Shown: piece after piece, positions 53,214-62,886 of the stretch
Layout: each line of letters begins with the position of its first letter
Position numbering within the stretch: position 1 is the first letter of the stretch
From: Planotetraspora mira
Lineage (GTDB): Bacteria; Actinomycetota; Actinomycetes; Streptosporangiales; Streptosporangiaceae
Assembly (NCBI RefSeq): GCF_016863275.1
Contig: NZ_BOOO01000010.1
Coordinates: forward strand, 53,186-117,185
Length of the DNA stretch: 64,000 nt
Reading direction: 5' to 3'
Made by a program: the position numbers and the translations under genes
The notes under the pieces: generated by a model
Seen by the model: only the letters and a program-made list of their open reading frames with translations
What the model was told of the DNA's origin: nothing
Databases searched by the model: none

Positions 53214-54185
53214 TCAAAGTGAGATCAGCTGGCGGGGCTCTGTGCCGGCGGCCTGCCGTACGGCTCGCCTGGCCGCGAGGATGGTCCAGGCGGTGGCGAG
53301 CGCGGTGACCAGTGCCACCGCGGCGAAGGCGGCGAGGGTGGCCGCGTCGGGGTGGATCAGGGACTGGCCGCGAGCGACCTGCCAGGTCACGACGGCGACG
53401 AGGCCGCTGTAGCCGAGGGCGGCGGCCCCCACCAGGCGGGCACGCACCCGCTCGTCCCGCAACCAGGCGTGCCGGGTGGCCAGGGCGGCCAGGACCGCGG
53501 TGAGGACGAGCAGCACCTGGATGCCGTGCAGGCCGAAGAAGTGCGGGACGCGGAAGTCTCCGCCGGTGACGCTCCAGTTGGTGAGGGGCATGCCGTGGCC
53601 GTCGGGGTCGCCGATGCCGTGGCCCTGGAACATGGGGATCCGGGCACCGTTGGCGTCGGTGACCGTACGGGGGTGGATGTCGGTGACCATCCAGTAGAGC
53701 GGGACGAGCATGCCGACGGTGGCCAGTCCAAGCCCGGCGCGGATCGCGCGGGTGAGCGCGGGACCGGCGGTGCGCTGGATCAGCACCATTACCCCGATGA
53801 TCAGCTGCGCGATCAGGATGATCATTACGCCGTAGGTGAGAAACGGGACCAGCGCCACGGTGATGGGATCGCTCTGGTCGGCGTTGAAGTGGCTGATGGT
53901 GCCGCGGGCGGCCTGCAGGGTGATGACGCCGACCTCGACGGTCGCGGCGGCGGCGAACACGGTGCCGACCCACCAGCCCAGCCGCCTGCCCTTGACCAGC
54001 TTGGACAGCAGCCAGGCGAGTGTCCCGGCGTAGAGGCCGAAGGCGAAGCCGAACTTCAACGGTTTGACCCACACCGACTCGCCCAGCAGCGTCCGGTCGT
54101 CGATCAGCAACCCGGCGACACAGACGAGCATCAGGGTGCACATGAGGCCCGCGCAGATCAGCAGCGGACGATGCCAGGACTTCAT
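53214..54185 (-). CDS. Polytopic membrane protein, conserved hypothetical
   Basis: A 323-aa protein with about seven or eight spans (LLICAGLMCTLMLVCVAGLL; KFGFAFGLYAGTLAWLLSKL; GVMIILIAQLIIGVMVLIQR; GIQVLLVLTAVLAALATRHA and others). Extracytoplasmic segments are rich in His and Asp (DDRTLL; HGIGDPDGHGMPLTNWSVT). I do not recognise a family with known function. It is the first gene of the operon with the DrrAB-type exporter and so probably belongs to the same resistance or export unit. Confidence 0.75.
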   Translation of the reverse strand: MKSWHRPLLICAGLMCTLMLVCVAGLLIDDRTLLGESVWVKPLKFGFAFGLYAGTLAWLLSKLVKGRRLGWWVGTVFAAAATVEVGVITLQAARGTISHFNADQSDPITVALVPFLTYGVMIILIAQLIIGVMVLIQRTAGPALTRAIRAGLGLATVGMLVPLYWMVTDIHPRTVTDANGARIPMFQGHGIGDPDGHGMPLTNWSVTGGDFRVPHFFGLHGIQVLLVLTAVLAALATRHAWLRDERVRARLVGAAALGYSGLVAVVTWQVARGQSLIHPDAATLAAFAAVALVTALATAWTILAARRAVRQAAGTEPRQLISL

Positions 54186-54310
54186 GGGGGGCTCCGATCC
54201 CTCGTCGTTTTCGACATACGAAAAGCTAACTTGCGTTCAGTATTTCGTCAACGCCATATCTGCTTTTCAACAGGCATGATGAGCATGGATTGCAATGAGA
54301 TGAAGGTGAA

Positions 54311-54329
54311 TGCAAGTGATTGACTTGCA
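54311..54329. promoter_or_regulatory. Probable operator of the MarR-type regulator
   Basis: TGCAAGT-GATTG-ACTTGCA is a perfect 7-bp inverted repeat 61 bp before the regulator start. The direct repeats TTGCAATGAG (54290-54299 and 54325-54334) and TGCAAGAC near 54345 surround it. The cluster lies between the divergent membrane-protein and regulator genes. Confidence 0.7.
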
Positions 54330-54390
54330 ATGAGCTTCGAGTGGATGCAAGACTGCGATGTCCGCGCAGCCGCGATCAGGAAGGTGCACC

Positions 54391-55071
54391 ATGCCCGGAG
54401 GCAGGCTGACCCACCAGGACCGTCGGCAGATCGCCGACGGCCTGGCGGAAGGGCTCACCTACACCGAGATCGCCACTCGGCTGGATCGGCCGCTGTCCAC
54501 CGTCACCCGCGAAGTGGCTCGCAACGGCGGCCCTGATGGCTACCAGGCAGACCAGGCGCACGAAGCCACCCGGGGACGTGCCAGGAGGAGCCAGCCGGCC
54601 TCCGGGGAACCCGAGGTCAAGGCGGTCGATGACCTGGAAGAGCAGTTCGTGGAAATCATGATCGCCACCGGCCTGTCGCGGATGACCGCCCGCGTGCTCG
54701 CCAGCCTCTACCTCACCGACAGCGGCAGCCTCACCGCCGCCGAGCTCACCCGGCACCTGCAGGTCAGCCCCGCCTCCATCTCGAAGGCCGTCGGCGAGCT
54801 CGAACACCAGGCACTGGTCCGCCGCGAACGTGACCAGCGCCGGCGTCGCGACCACTACGTCATCGACGCCGACGCTCTCTTCCGTGGCTGGATGGCCAGC
54901 GCCCGCCAGAACACCCAGGTGGCCGACTTCGCCCGCCGGGCGGCCGGCACCCTCGGAGCCGCCTCACCCGCCGGGATCCGGCTGCTGGACATCGGCGACT
55001 TCTTCGACCACGTCGGCCGCGCGATGCTGCAGGCGGCCGAGCAGTGGCGCCAGGCCCACGCCTCCAAGTGA
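54391..55071 (+). CDS. MarR/GbsR-type regulator with N-terminal IS30-like HTH
   Basis: A 226-aa protein with two DNA-binding modules. Residues 1-45 (LTHQDRRQIADGLAEGLTYT, then IATRLDRPLSTVTREVARNG) resemble the HTH_38 domain at the N-terminus of IS30 transposases. Residues 85-170 form a GbsR/MarR winged helix (MTARVLASLYLTDSGSLTAA, then ELTRHLQVSPASISKAVGEL). ATG 54391 follows AGGAAGG. It is divergent from the exporter operon, with palindromic TGCAAGT sites between, and probably represses it. No transposase catalytic part is present. Confidence 0.87.
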   Translation: MPGGRLTHQDRRQIADGLAEGLTYTEIATRLDRPLSTVTREVARNGGPDGYQADQAHEATRGRARRSQPASGEPEVKAVDDLEEQFVEIMIATGLSRMTARVLASLYLTDSGSLTAAELTRHLQVSPASISKAVGELEHQALVRRERDQRRRRDHYVIDADALFRGWMASARQNTQVADFARRAAGTLGAASPAGIRLLDIGDFFDHVGRAMLQAAEQWRQAHASK

Positions 55072-55272
55072 ACAGCCGGCCGTACATGACCGGCAGGTCC
55101 CGCCTCACCTGGCGCCGGGGGACACCGGAGATAGATGTCGCATGGCGTCTTCCGTGCTCAGGGCGGTGGTGAGCGCCAAAGGAGCGCATCGGCTGATCGG
55201 CCCCCGTGTACCGGGGCCCGATCTTCGGCGAGTCGCCGACAGGCAGGGTGCTCGCTGGACAACTGAGACCTG

Positions 55273-55313
55273 GACAGCAAAAAGGGGCCGACTTGGATGG
55301 GGTCGGCCCCTCT
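55273..55313. repeat. 41-bp direct repeat, right copy; tRNA-Ser terminator
   Basis: The same hairpin as at 51322-51362, differing at one base. On the minus strand it lies 21 nt after the tRNA-Ser(GGA) gene and is followed by TTTTTG, a standard terminator. This is likely to be the original copy. Confidence 0.9.
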
Positions 55314-55334
55314 TCGTTCTGCCTCAACCAGGCG

Positions 55335-55420
55335 CGGAGGATAGGAGATTCGAACTCCTGAGGGGTTGCCCCCAACACGCTTTCCAAGCGTGCGCCCTAG
55401 GCCAACTAGGCGAATCCTCC
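55335..55420 (-). tRNA. tRNA-Ser (anticodon GGA)
   Basis: An 86-nt class II tRNA on the minus strand. The acceptor GGAGGAT pairs with ATCCTCC. The anticodon stem CACGC/GCGTG carries loop TTGGAAA with anticodon GGA. A long variable arm and a TTCGAAT T loop follow. CCA is not encoded. It precedes the SRP RNA and dnaX, the common actinobacterial order. Confidence 0.95.
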
Positions 55421-55517
55421 GCCGAACAGCTTAGCGGACGTTCAGCCATGTGGTGACCGTGGTTTTCACGGGTTTTCACGGCCTGCGCACCCGCCCGGAG
55501 TGGTTAGACTGTGCCAC

Positions 55518-55606
55518 GGACCCCTCGCGCGGCGTCATCCTGTGAACCTCCCCAGGGCCGGAAGGCAGCAAGGATAAGCGGGCTCTGGCGGGTGCGCGAG
55601 GGGTTC
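55518..55606 (+). ncRNA. ffs: Signal recognition particle 4.5S RNA
   Basis: The small bacterial SRP RNA of about 90 nt. Its ends pair (CCCCTCGCGC at 55521-55530 with GCGCGAGGGG at 55594-55603). The tip carries the Ffh-binding signature GGAAGGCAGCAAGGA, with GTGAACC on the opposing side. A T-rich stretch follows. It sits just before dnaX. Confidence 0.93.
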
Positions 55607-55655
55607 TTTTCAGTTAGCGGGACCGCCCGCCGGGTTGAACCCCCGAGGAGACGGC

Positions 55656-58112
55656 ATGAGCCTTGCGCTGTACCGCAAGTACAGGCCCGGGACGTTCGCC
55701 GAGGTCAAGGGGCAGGAGCACGTAACAGAACCGCTGCGCCAGGCGCTTCGCAGCGGCCGGATCAACCACGCCTACCTCTTCAGCGGTCCCCGCGGTTGCG
55801 GCAAGACCTCCAGCGCCCGCATCCTCGCCCGGTCCCTGAACTGCGAGAAGGGCCCCACGCCTGATCCCTGTGGTGAGTGCGACTCCTGCGTCGCCCTGGC
55901 CCCCACCGGGCCCGGCCACCTCGACGTCATCGAGATCGACGCCGCTTCCCACGGCGGCGTGGACGACGCCCGCGACCTTCGTGAGCGGGCCTTCTTCGCC
56001 CCGGTCGCCGCGCGCTTCAAGATCTACATCATCGACGAGGCCCACATGGTCACCCGTGAGGGCTTCAACGCGCTTCTCAAGCTCGTCGAGGAGCCTCCGC
56101 CGCATCTGAAGTTCGTCTTCGCGACCACCGAGCCGGAGAAGGTCATCGGGACGATCAAGTCCCGCACTCACCACTACCCCTTCCGGCTGATGCCGCCGAC
56201 CACGCTCCGGCAGCTCATGGAGGAGGTCCTCGAGTCGGAGGCGGTGCCGTACGAACCGGCCGCGCTGCCGCTGGTGGTGCGCGCCGGCGCGGGCTCGGCC
56301 AGAGACTCCCTTTCGATCCTCGACCAGTTGCTGGCGGGGGCCGACGAGGGCGGGATCACCTACCAGCGCGCGGTCTCCCTGCTCGGCTACACCGATGGTG
56401 GCCTGCTCGACGAGATGATCGACGCCTTCGCGAAGCACGACGGCGCGCAGGTCTTCCAGTCGTTGAACCGCGTCATCGAGGGGGGTCACGACCCTCGCCG
56501 CTTCGCCATGGACCTGCTGGAGCGCTTCCGCGACCTGGTGATCCTCGCGAACGTCCCCGAGGCCGCGGGCAACGGCCTCCTCGACCGTCCGGCCGACGAA
56601 CTGGCGAGCCTGCAGGCGCAGGCCGCCTCCATGGGGCCCGCCGAGCTCACCCGGGCGGCGGAGGTCTTCAACACGGGGCTGACCGAGATGCGCGGGGCGA
56701 CGTCCCCCCGCTTGCTCCTCGAGTTGATGTGCGCCCGTGTCCTGCTGCCCGCCGTCGACCAGGGCGAGGCCGCGGTGCTGGCGCGCCTCGAACGTCTTGA
56801 GCGCGGTGGCGTGTCCACGGCCGCGTACGCGGCGCCGGCCTCGGTGCCGCCGCCCGTGTCGTCAGCGGTGCAGGCGCCCGTTCAGGATCATTCGCAACCA
56901 CAGGCCGCACCGGCTGCTTCGTCCTCGATGCCCGAGCCCTCCGCTCCCGCCGCGTCGGTCCCGGCGGCTGGCCCCGCAGCTGAACCCGGTACGGCCGCCG
57001 CCGCTCAGGACACCGACTGGCCCGCGCCCGCGGGGCCCTCCACACAGGCCGCGACGCCCGAAGCCGCGCCTGTGGGCCACGATTCCGCCGGGGGTACGGC
57101 GGGGCCGGTGCAGCAGGCATGGCCGCGGGTCCTGGAAGCGATCAAGAACAGGCAGCGCGTCGCCTGGATGATCCTGAACGCCCAGGGCCGGTTGCTGGGC
57201 GTCGAGGGCAACCTCGTCACCGTGGGCTTCGAGAAGCCGGGCGACGTGCAGGGGTTCCTCAAGGGCAAGCGCGACGAGGTGGTGGCCGCGGCGCTCGGCG
57301 ACGTGCTCGGCGGCAAGTGGCGGGTCGACGTGGTCGTCGGCGGTTCCGGTCCCGGTGGCGGCGGTATGGGCTCCCGGGGTCCGGCCGGCCCGTCCGCAGG
57401 GGGCGGCCCCGCGGGCGGTTCCGGTGGCCCCAACGGTCACGGCCCCGGGCCGGGCGCATCTCCCTCGGTCGGGTCGCCGGTGGACGGCGGCACGGGGACG
57501 GCAGGAGGCCAGGGCCCGGAGGTGAGGTCCTCCGCCGGGCCGCCGGGTCAAGGCCCGCAGGCGGGCGGAGGCGAGGCCCCGGTCCCAGCCGCCGCCGGAG
57601 CAGTGCAGAACGGCACGGGCGGGGACGACGTAGCCCAGACCAGTGCCCCCCAGAACACCTCAGGCCACAACGGTTCGGCCCAGAACGGCGCCGCGCGCAA
57701 CGGTTCCGGTACGGCACGGCGGTCGCAGGCCACCCGGAACGGGGCGGCGAGCCCGGTCGCGCGCGGCTCGGTCGCCTCGGGGACAGCCGGTGTGACCGAC
57801 GAGTCCTGGCCGGACGAGCCGTCGGACGACGACGAGGGCCCGGGAATGGCCATGGCCGGCGCGCGAAGCGGGCCGGTGTCGAGCCCCGGCCTGGCCGCGG
57901 CGAAATCGGCTGCGAGAGCCGCCGCCCAGGCGGGACCGCGCCAGGCATGGCCCGAGTCGGTGCCGAGCCGTAAGAGCGCATCGCCCGGGTCGGATGCCGA
58001 CGACGTCGACCCGCTGAACGACGCCAACGCCGAGGCGAGCGAGCTCAGCGGCATGGCGCTCATCCAGCGTGAGCTCGGCGGCCGGATCATCGAGGAGATC
58101 GACCACTCCTGA
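55656..58112 (+). CDS. dnaX: DNA polymerase III subunits gamma/tau
   Basis: The clamp-loader ATPase. In this 818-aa protein the AAA+ core spans about 1-240: SLALYRKYRPGTFAEVKGQE, Walker A FSGPRGCGKTS near 44, a zinc module with four cysteines in CEKGPTPDPCGECDSC, Walker B YIIDEAHMVT, and the sensor ATTEPEKVIG. The collar domain (III) reaches about 365. A long Pro/Ala-rich linker precedes a conserved block AWPRVLEAIKNRQRVAWMIL near 490, followed by a Gly/Pro-rich tail and a C-terminal helix ending EEIDHS. ATG 55656 follows GAGGAGAC. No clear slippery frameshift site was seen. Confidence 0.96.
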   Translation: MSLALYRKYRPGTFAEVKGQEHVTEPLRQALRSGRINHAYLFSGPRGCGKTSSARILARSLNCEKGPTPDPCGECDSCVALAPTGPGHLDVIEIDAASHGGVDDARDLRERAFFAPVAARFKIYIIDEAHMVTREGFNALLKLVEEPPPHLKFVFATTEPEKVIGTIKSRTHHYPFRLMPPTTLRQLMEEVLESEAVPYEPAALPLVVRAGAGSARDSLSILDQLLAGADEGGITYQRAVSLLGYTDGGLLDEMIDAFAKHDGAQVFQSLNRVIEGGHDPRRFAMDLLERFRDLVILANVPEAAGNGLLDRPADELASLQAQAASMGPAELTRAAEVFNTGLTEMRGATSPRLLLELMCARVLLPAVDQGEAAVLARLERLERGGVSTAAYAAPASVPPPVSSAVQAPVQDHSQPQAAPAASSSMPEPSAPAASVPAAGPAAEPGTAAAAQDTDWPAPAGPSTQAATPEAAPVGHDSAGGTAGPVQQAWPRVLEAIKNRQRVAWMILNAQGRLLGVEGNLVTVGFEKPGDVQGFLKGKRDEVVAAALGDVLGGKWRVDVVVGGSGPGGGGMGSRGPAGPSAGGGPAGGSGGPNGHGPGPGASPSVGSPVDGGTGTAGGQGPEVRSSAGPPGQGPQAGGGEAPVPAAAGAVQNGTGGDDVAQTSAPQNTSGHNGSAQNGAARNGSGTARRSQATRNGAASPVARGSVASGTAGVTDESWPDEPSDDDEGPGMAMAGARSGPVSSPGLAAAKSAARAAAQAGPRQAWPESVPSRKSASPGSDADDVDPLNDANAEASELSGMALIQRELGGRIIEEIDHS

Positions 58113-58121
58113 GAGTGGAGG

Positions 58122-59531
58122 TCATCCGCCGTCGAGGCTGAGCCGTACCGAAGCGGCGGCGTGGCGCTCATCCCCCGCAGGCAGCGTCGCGACCAGGCGT
58201 TCGAGCACCTCGACGTCGTCATGTCCGGTGGTGGTCTGCGCGTAGGACCACAGGTCGTCGACCGTGCCCCTCGCCAACAGCCCGGTGCGGACCCTGGCCT
58301 CCAACTCGTCGCGTGTCTGCCGGATGGCCGGAGCCTCCGAGCGGGGAAGCAGCGGACCCTGGTAGTGGCGGGCGACGGTCGCGAGGTCACCGGCCGCGAG
58401 TGCCTGCCGTACGGCGAGGAAGTCGCCGTAGACATCGCAGGTCAGCCGGTACGGCTTGGCGGCGATTGCCCTGGTCAGCTGGGCCCGTAGGCGGTGGATC
58501 TCGGCGCGGATGGTCACCGGGTTGCCGTCGTCGCCGTACAGGAGGAAGGAGAGCTTCTCGGCGGTCAGTCCGCGCGGGTGGGAGGCCAGCAGGGTGAGGA
58601 TCTCCGCGTGCCTGAGCGAGAGCGGGACCCGGACGCCGTCGAGGTAGGCGAACGGGTGGTCGGCCCCGAGCAGGTTCAGTGTGAGCCTGGGAACGGGGAA
58701 CGAGTCCAGCGTGTGGAGCCGGTAGGCGTCGCCGAGGGGTTCGAGGAGGACGACGCGGCCGTCCGGCAGCGCCATCCGGTCACCGTGGTCGGGGAGGCGG
58801 ACCCGCGCGCCGAGTCGCCGGTCGCCCGCGATGATCCGGCCGGTCAGGGTGACGAGAGTGCCGGAACGGCCCGGGCGATGGTGGCGCGCACGAAGCCGTT
58901 CGTCGTGCTCGCGCATCCACAACGTGAGGTGGCTCTCCGCCAGCCGGGCCGCCGCGGCGACCAGGGCCACGGAGGCGGGATGGAGGGCGCGTGAGTTGCC
59001 GGTGATGTCGAGGCAGCCGAGCACGCCGCCCGAGTCCGGGTCCACGACGGGCGCGCCGGCGCAGGACCAGTCGTGCAGCGCGAGGGCGAGATGCTCGGCC
59101 GCGTATACATGGGTCGGCTTCTTCATGGCCAGAGCCGTGCCGATCCCGTTGGTGCCGACCACCTGCTCCGACCACTGGAAGCCGTCGGCGAGGCCGATCA
59201 GGTCCGCCTGCTTGCGGACCTGCTGGTGCCCCTCCCGCCAAAGGACGCGGCCGTCGGCGTCGGTGATCACCATGATGTGCGCGGCCTCGTCGGCGATCTG
59301 CACCAGTGTGTGGCGGAGCATCGGAAGGAGGCGGCTCATCGGGTGGCTCGCCCGCGCGTCGTCGATCTCGTCGGTGTCGTAGACCAGCGGGGCGGCATGC
59401 CACTCGGGATCGATGCCGGCGTCGAGGGATCGGCACCACGACTCCCAGATGACCTTGCGCGGCCCACCTTCGCCGGTGCGGTCTCCCCTCATCGCCGCCT
59501 CATGAAACCGGCGGACTGACAGGTCCGGCAT
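58122..59531 (-). CDS. GAF-domain transcriptional regulator with SARP-like C-terminus
   Basis: A 469-aa protein. Residues 60-210 form a GAF-like sensor (LVQIADEAAHIMVITDADGR, then QWSEQVVGTNGIGTALAMKK), like the N-terminus of AcoR/MimR activators, but no AAA+ sigma-54 domain follows. A winged-helix region of the OmpR/SARP type (LRHAEILTLLASHPRGLTAE, then VTIRAEIHRLRAQL) and a BTAD-like helical part end the protein. In many actinomycetes such genes stand beside aldehyde dehydrogenase genes; none is in view here. ATG 59531 is the start. Its upstream region holds a palindrome and two hairpins. Confidence 0.8.
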   Translation of the reverse strand: MPDLSVRRFHEAAMRGDRTGEGGPRKVIWESWCRSLDAGIDPEWHAAPLVYDTDEIDDARASHPMSRLLPMLRHTLVQIADEAAHIMVITDADGRVLWREGHQQVRKQADLIGLADGFQWSEQVVGTNGIGTALAMKKPTHVYAAEHLALALHDWSCAGAPVVDPDSGGVLGCLDITGNSRALHPASVALVAAAARLAESHLTLWMREHDERLRARHHRPGRSGTLVTLTGRIIAGDRRLGARVRLPDHGDRMALPDGRVVLLEPLGDAYRLHTLDSFPVPRLTLNLLGADHPFAYLDGVRVPLSLRHAEILTLLASHPRGLTAEKLSFLLYGDDGNPVTIRAEIHRLRAQLTRAIAAKPYRLTCDVYGDFLAVRQALAAGDLATVARHYQGPLLPRSEAPAIRQTRDELEARVRTGLLARGTVDDLWSYAQTTTGHDDVEVLERLVATLPAGDERHAAASVRLSLDGG

Positions 59532-59648
59532 TCAGCACCCCCGGGTCCGTCGGGTGAAGCGTATGGAGGACGTCTCCGACAACTGCCTAACATCCGAGAC
59601 GGCATTTGCCAATCTCCAGGAGTAACCAATTGATCGCAACCTGTATGC

Positions 59649-59668
59649 AACGTAAGGCCGGTTACGTT
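59649..59668. promoter_or_regulatory. Palindromic operator upstream of the GAF regulator
   Basis: AACGTAA-GGCCGG-TTACGTT has perfect 7-bp arms. It lies 118 bp upstream of the GAF-regulator start and is the likeliest binding site of a dimeric regulator in this gap. Confidence 0.55.
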
Positions 59669-59710
59669 TCTCTCGTCACATCGGACGGCAACGACCAGGT
59701 GTGATGGAAA

Positions 59711-59806
59711 GGACGGTTCCCTGCCGCTGGAGGGGGGACGGGAACCGTCCGGTCCAGGATTCCGCATGGATGGGGACTGTGGGGGTAGCGCGGTCCCCAT
59801 CCGTGC
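59711..59806. other. Two consecutive hairpins in a 520-nt gap
   Basis: GGACGGTTCCC (59711-59721) pairs perfectly with GGGAACCGTCC (59740-59750). Then a 14-bp arm at 59764-59777 pairs with 59793-59806 with one mismatch. They lie between the divergent GAF-regulator and ybaB genes. No riboswitch family is recognised, and no protein gene is credible between 59532 and 60052. Confidence 0.6.
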
Positions 59807-60052
59807 GGTTCCTTACGTCATTTCCGGTTAATGCCTCTTTTCCCGTTCATCGAACGAGTGAGCTGAGGCTGCCGAGAGGCCCGGTTGGCACGAGTGTTGC
59901 GTCCTCCTGCCTGCGCCGACGGCTCTTGACCGTCGTTTGTGATTGTGCTGCCGATTGCGGGGAACACGCAGGCGCGCCAGTGCCAGAACAGCCGCGAACC
60001 CCGTAGGCTCGTCGCGACGAACACGTCGCTGGACGCTGAGGAGCGCACGATT

Positions 60053-60400
60053 GTGAACCCAGGGGATGTCAACCTCCAGCAGTTGCTGGAGCAGGCTCAG
60101 CTGATGCAGCAGCAGCTCGTCTCCGCGCAGCAGGAGCTCAGCGATGCTGAGGTCGAGGGAAGCGCGGGGGGCGGCCTCGTGGTCGCGACCGTGAACGGCA
60201 GCGGCGAGCTGCTCGAACTCGAGATCAGCCCGAACGCCATCGACGCGGGTGACCCGCAGGAGACCGCCGAGACGATCGCCGACCTCGTGCTCGCCGCCGT
60301 GCGGGACGCCGTTCGCGCCGCCTCGGAGCTGCAGCAGGAGAAACTCGGCCCGCTCGCGCAGGGTCTCGGCGGCGGCCTCGGTCAGCTGCCGGGGTTCTAG
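60053..60400 (+). CDS. ybaB: YbaB/EbfC family nucleoid-associated protein
   Basis: A small DNA-binding protein of 115 aa. [20 protein letters not shown] gives the coiled first helix, then [20 protein letters not shown] and [20 protein letters not shown] are the family core. GTG 60053 follows GAGGAG; the frame is open farther upstream but without family sequence. It lies 5 nt before recR, the near-universal order. Confidence 0.93.
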   Translation: MNPGDVNLQQLLEQAQLMQQQLVSAQQELSDAEVEGSAGGGLVVATVNGSGELLELEISPNAIDAGDPQETAETIADLVLAAVRDAVRAASELQQEKLGPLAQGLGGGLGQLPGF

Positions 60401-60405
60401 AAGCC

Positions 60406-61005
60406 ATGTACGAAGGGGTCGTCCAGAATCTGATCGACGAGCTCGGGCTGCTGCCCGGCGTCGGTCCCAAGAGCGCGCAGCGCATCGCCTTCCATCTGCT
60501 CGCCGCCGAGCCCGCGGATGTGAAGCGGCTGGCGCACGCGCTGCTCGAGGTCAAGGAGAAGGTCCGCTTCTGCCGGATCTGCGGCAACGTCGCCGCGGAG
60601 GCGGAGTGCCGGATCTGCCGTGACCAGCGGCGCGACCCGCAAGTGATCTGTGTCGTCGAGGAGTCGAAGGACGTCGTGGCGATCGAGAAGACCCGCGAGT
60701 TCCGTGGTCGCTACCACGTTCTCGGCGGGGCGATCAGCCCGATCGACGGTGTGGGTCCCGATGATCTGAAAATTCGCGAGCTGATGGCACGCCTGGCCGA
60801 CGGCCAGGTCACGGAGCTGATCCTCGCGACCGACCCGAACCTCGAGGGTGAGGCGACGGCCACCTACCTGGCCAGGCTCGTCAAGCCGTTGGGGCTGAAA
60901 GTGACACGACTGGCCAGCGGTCTGCCTGTAGGCGGTGACCTCGAGTACGCCGACGAGGTCACCTTGGGCCGCGCTTTCGAAGGACGGAGGCTGCTGGATG
61001 TCTGA
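60406..61005 (+). CDS. recR: Recombination mediator RecR
   Basis: Acts with RecO/RecF in loading RecA on gapped DNA. A 199-aa protein: an HhH motif ([20 protein letters not shown]), the zinc module [16 protein letters not shown] near residue 57, and the Toprim domain from [17 protein letters not shown] to [22 protein letters not shown] 60406. It overlaps the next gene by 8 nt. Confidence 0.97.
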   Translation: MYEGVVQNLIDELGLLPGVGPKSAQRIAFHLLAAEPADVKRLAHALLEVKEKVRFCRICGNVAAEAECRICRDQRRDPQVICVVEESKDVVAIEKTREFRGRYHVLGGAISPIDGVGPDDLKIRELMARLADGQVTELILATDPNLEGEATATYLARLVKPLGLKVTRLASGLPVGGDLEYADEVTLGRAFEGRRLLDV

Positions 61006-61528
61006 AGAGCTGAACAACCTGGCCGAACGGGTTGCCGGACACGCCCAGAACTACATCGACGGGCTGACTCGCCTGGCGGGCGGCGAGGGCGGCGACGCCA
61101 TCTTGCCCCTGCTCCTGGTGGAGGTGGCGCAGGTCAGCCTCGCGGGCACTCAGCTCGGAGCGATGGAGGACGTGATCCTCAGGGGCAACGTCGAGCCCGC
61201 GCTGAGCGACGACCCCGACATCGACCCGCTCCGTACGGCTCTCGCCGCCCGCCTCGGGCCGGTGGACGACTACGCCGAGGTGTTCGACCCGTACAAGGAC
61301 ACGGGGGTCACACCGTACCGGCTGTCGGACGACCTGTCCGCGGTCGCGGCCGACCTGATCCACGGGCTGCGGCACTACTGGGCCGGCCGGCCGCTCGAGG
61401 CGCTGTGGTGGTGGCAGTACTCCTACTTCAACACGTGGGGGAACCACGCCGGCGCGGCGCTGCGCGCACTGCACGCCCTGGTCGCGCACACCCGTCTCGA
61501 CGTCGTCGAGGAGAGCACGGTCGTCTGA
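60998..61528 (+). CDS. DUF5063 family protein
   Basis: A 176-aa acidic helical protein conserved after recR in actinobacteria. [20 protein letters not shown], then [20 protein letters not shown] and [20 protein letters not shown] mark the family. ATG 60998 lies inside the end of recR, so translation is coupled. Function unknown; constant linkage suggests a link with recombination or lysine-pathway regulation but nothing firmer. Confidence 0.85.
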   Translation: MSEELNNLAERVAGHAQNYIDGLTRLAGGEGGDAILPLLLVEVAQVSLAGTQLGAMEDVILRGNVEPALSDDPDIDPLRTALAARLGPVDDYAEVFDPYKDTGVTPYRLSDDLSAVAADLIHGLRHYWAGRPLEALWWWQYSYFNTWGNHAGAALRALHALVAHTRLDVVEESTVV

Positions 61529-61615
61529 TCGTCCACATGCTGATCTAGGCCAGTTGGGCTTTGGGCGCCCCAAGTACACTGTGAGCTCCACGTCCTGATT
61601 CGTTCGGAGATTCCT

Positions 61616-62886
61616 GTGGCGCTCGTTGTCCAGAAATACGGTGGTTCCTCCGTCGCCGACGCCGCCTGCATCAAGCGGGTCGCCCAGCGGATCGTGGCGA
61701 CGAAAAAAGCCGGCAACGAGGTCGTGGTGATCGTTTCGGCGATGGGCGACACCACGGACGAACTCCTCGAACTGGCCCAGCAGGTGTCTCCGCTGCCTCC
61801 GGGCCGCGAGCTCGACATGCTGCTCACCTCCGGCGAGCGGATCTCGATGGCGCTGCTGGCGATGGCGATCGCCAACCTGGGCCAGGAGGCGCGCAGCTTC
61901 ACGGGCTCGCAGGCGGGGGTCATCACCGACTCCTCGCACGGCAAGGCGCGCATCATCGACGTGACGCCCGGCCGGATCAGGGGGGCCCTCGACGTCGGTC
62001 AGATCGCGATCGTGGCCGGTTTCCAGGGCGTGTCCCAGGACACCAAGGACATCACGACGCTGGGCCGGGGCGGCTCGGACACCACCGCCGTCGCCCTGGC
62101 CGCCGCGCTCGGCGCGGACGTCTGTGAGATCTACACCGACGTGGACGGCATCTTCACCGCCGACCCGCGCATCGTCCGTACGGCCCGCCAGATCCCGCGG
62201 ATCTCCTACGAGGAGACGCTGGAGATGGCCGCCTGCGGCGCCAAGATCCTCCACCTGCGCTGCGTGGAGTACGCGCGGAGGTTCGGCCTGCCGATCCACG
62301 TCAGAAGCTCGTTCAGCACCCGGGAAGGCACGTGGGTCGTCTCCGACCCCAAGATCGAAGGAACCGAGATGGAGCAGCCCATCATCTCCGGCGTCGCACA
62401 TGACCGGAGCGAGGCCAAGATCACTGTGGTCGGCGTGCCGGACAAGGTCGGCGAGGCTGCGGCCATCTTCCGCACACTGGCCGATGCCGAGATCAACATC
62501 GACATGATCGTCCAGAACGTCTCGGCAGCCGCCACCGGGCGGACGGACATCTCGTTCACGCTGCCGACCAACGACAGCCAGACGGCGCTCACGGCGCTGA
62601 ACAAGATGCAGACGCGGGTCGGCTTCGAGAAGCTGCTCTACGACGACCAGATCGGCAAGGTCTCGCTGATCGGCGCCGGGATGCGGTCGCACCCGGGCGT
62701 GACCGCCAAGTTCTTCGGCGCGCTGGCCGACGCCGGGGTGAACATCGAGATGATCTCGACCTCCGAGATCCGCATCTCCGTCGTCGTGGGGCAGAACGAC
62801 GTCGACGCGGCCGTCAACGCCGCGCACCGCGCATTCGACCTCGACTCCGACCAGGTCGAGGCCGTCGTTTACGGAGGTACCGGACG

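Noticed and set aside
54391..54540. IS30 transposase remnant
   Set aside because: The HTH is in frame with an intact MarR/GbsR-type domain and has a proper start; no DDE part or terminal repeats.
55656..58112. Programmed frameshift in dnaX
   Set aside because: No A- or U-rich slippery run was found; the full tau-like frame is open.
59701..60006. 101-codon frame in the gap before ybaB
   Set aside because: It spans two strong hairpins, has an arbitrary composition and no credible ribosome site.
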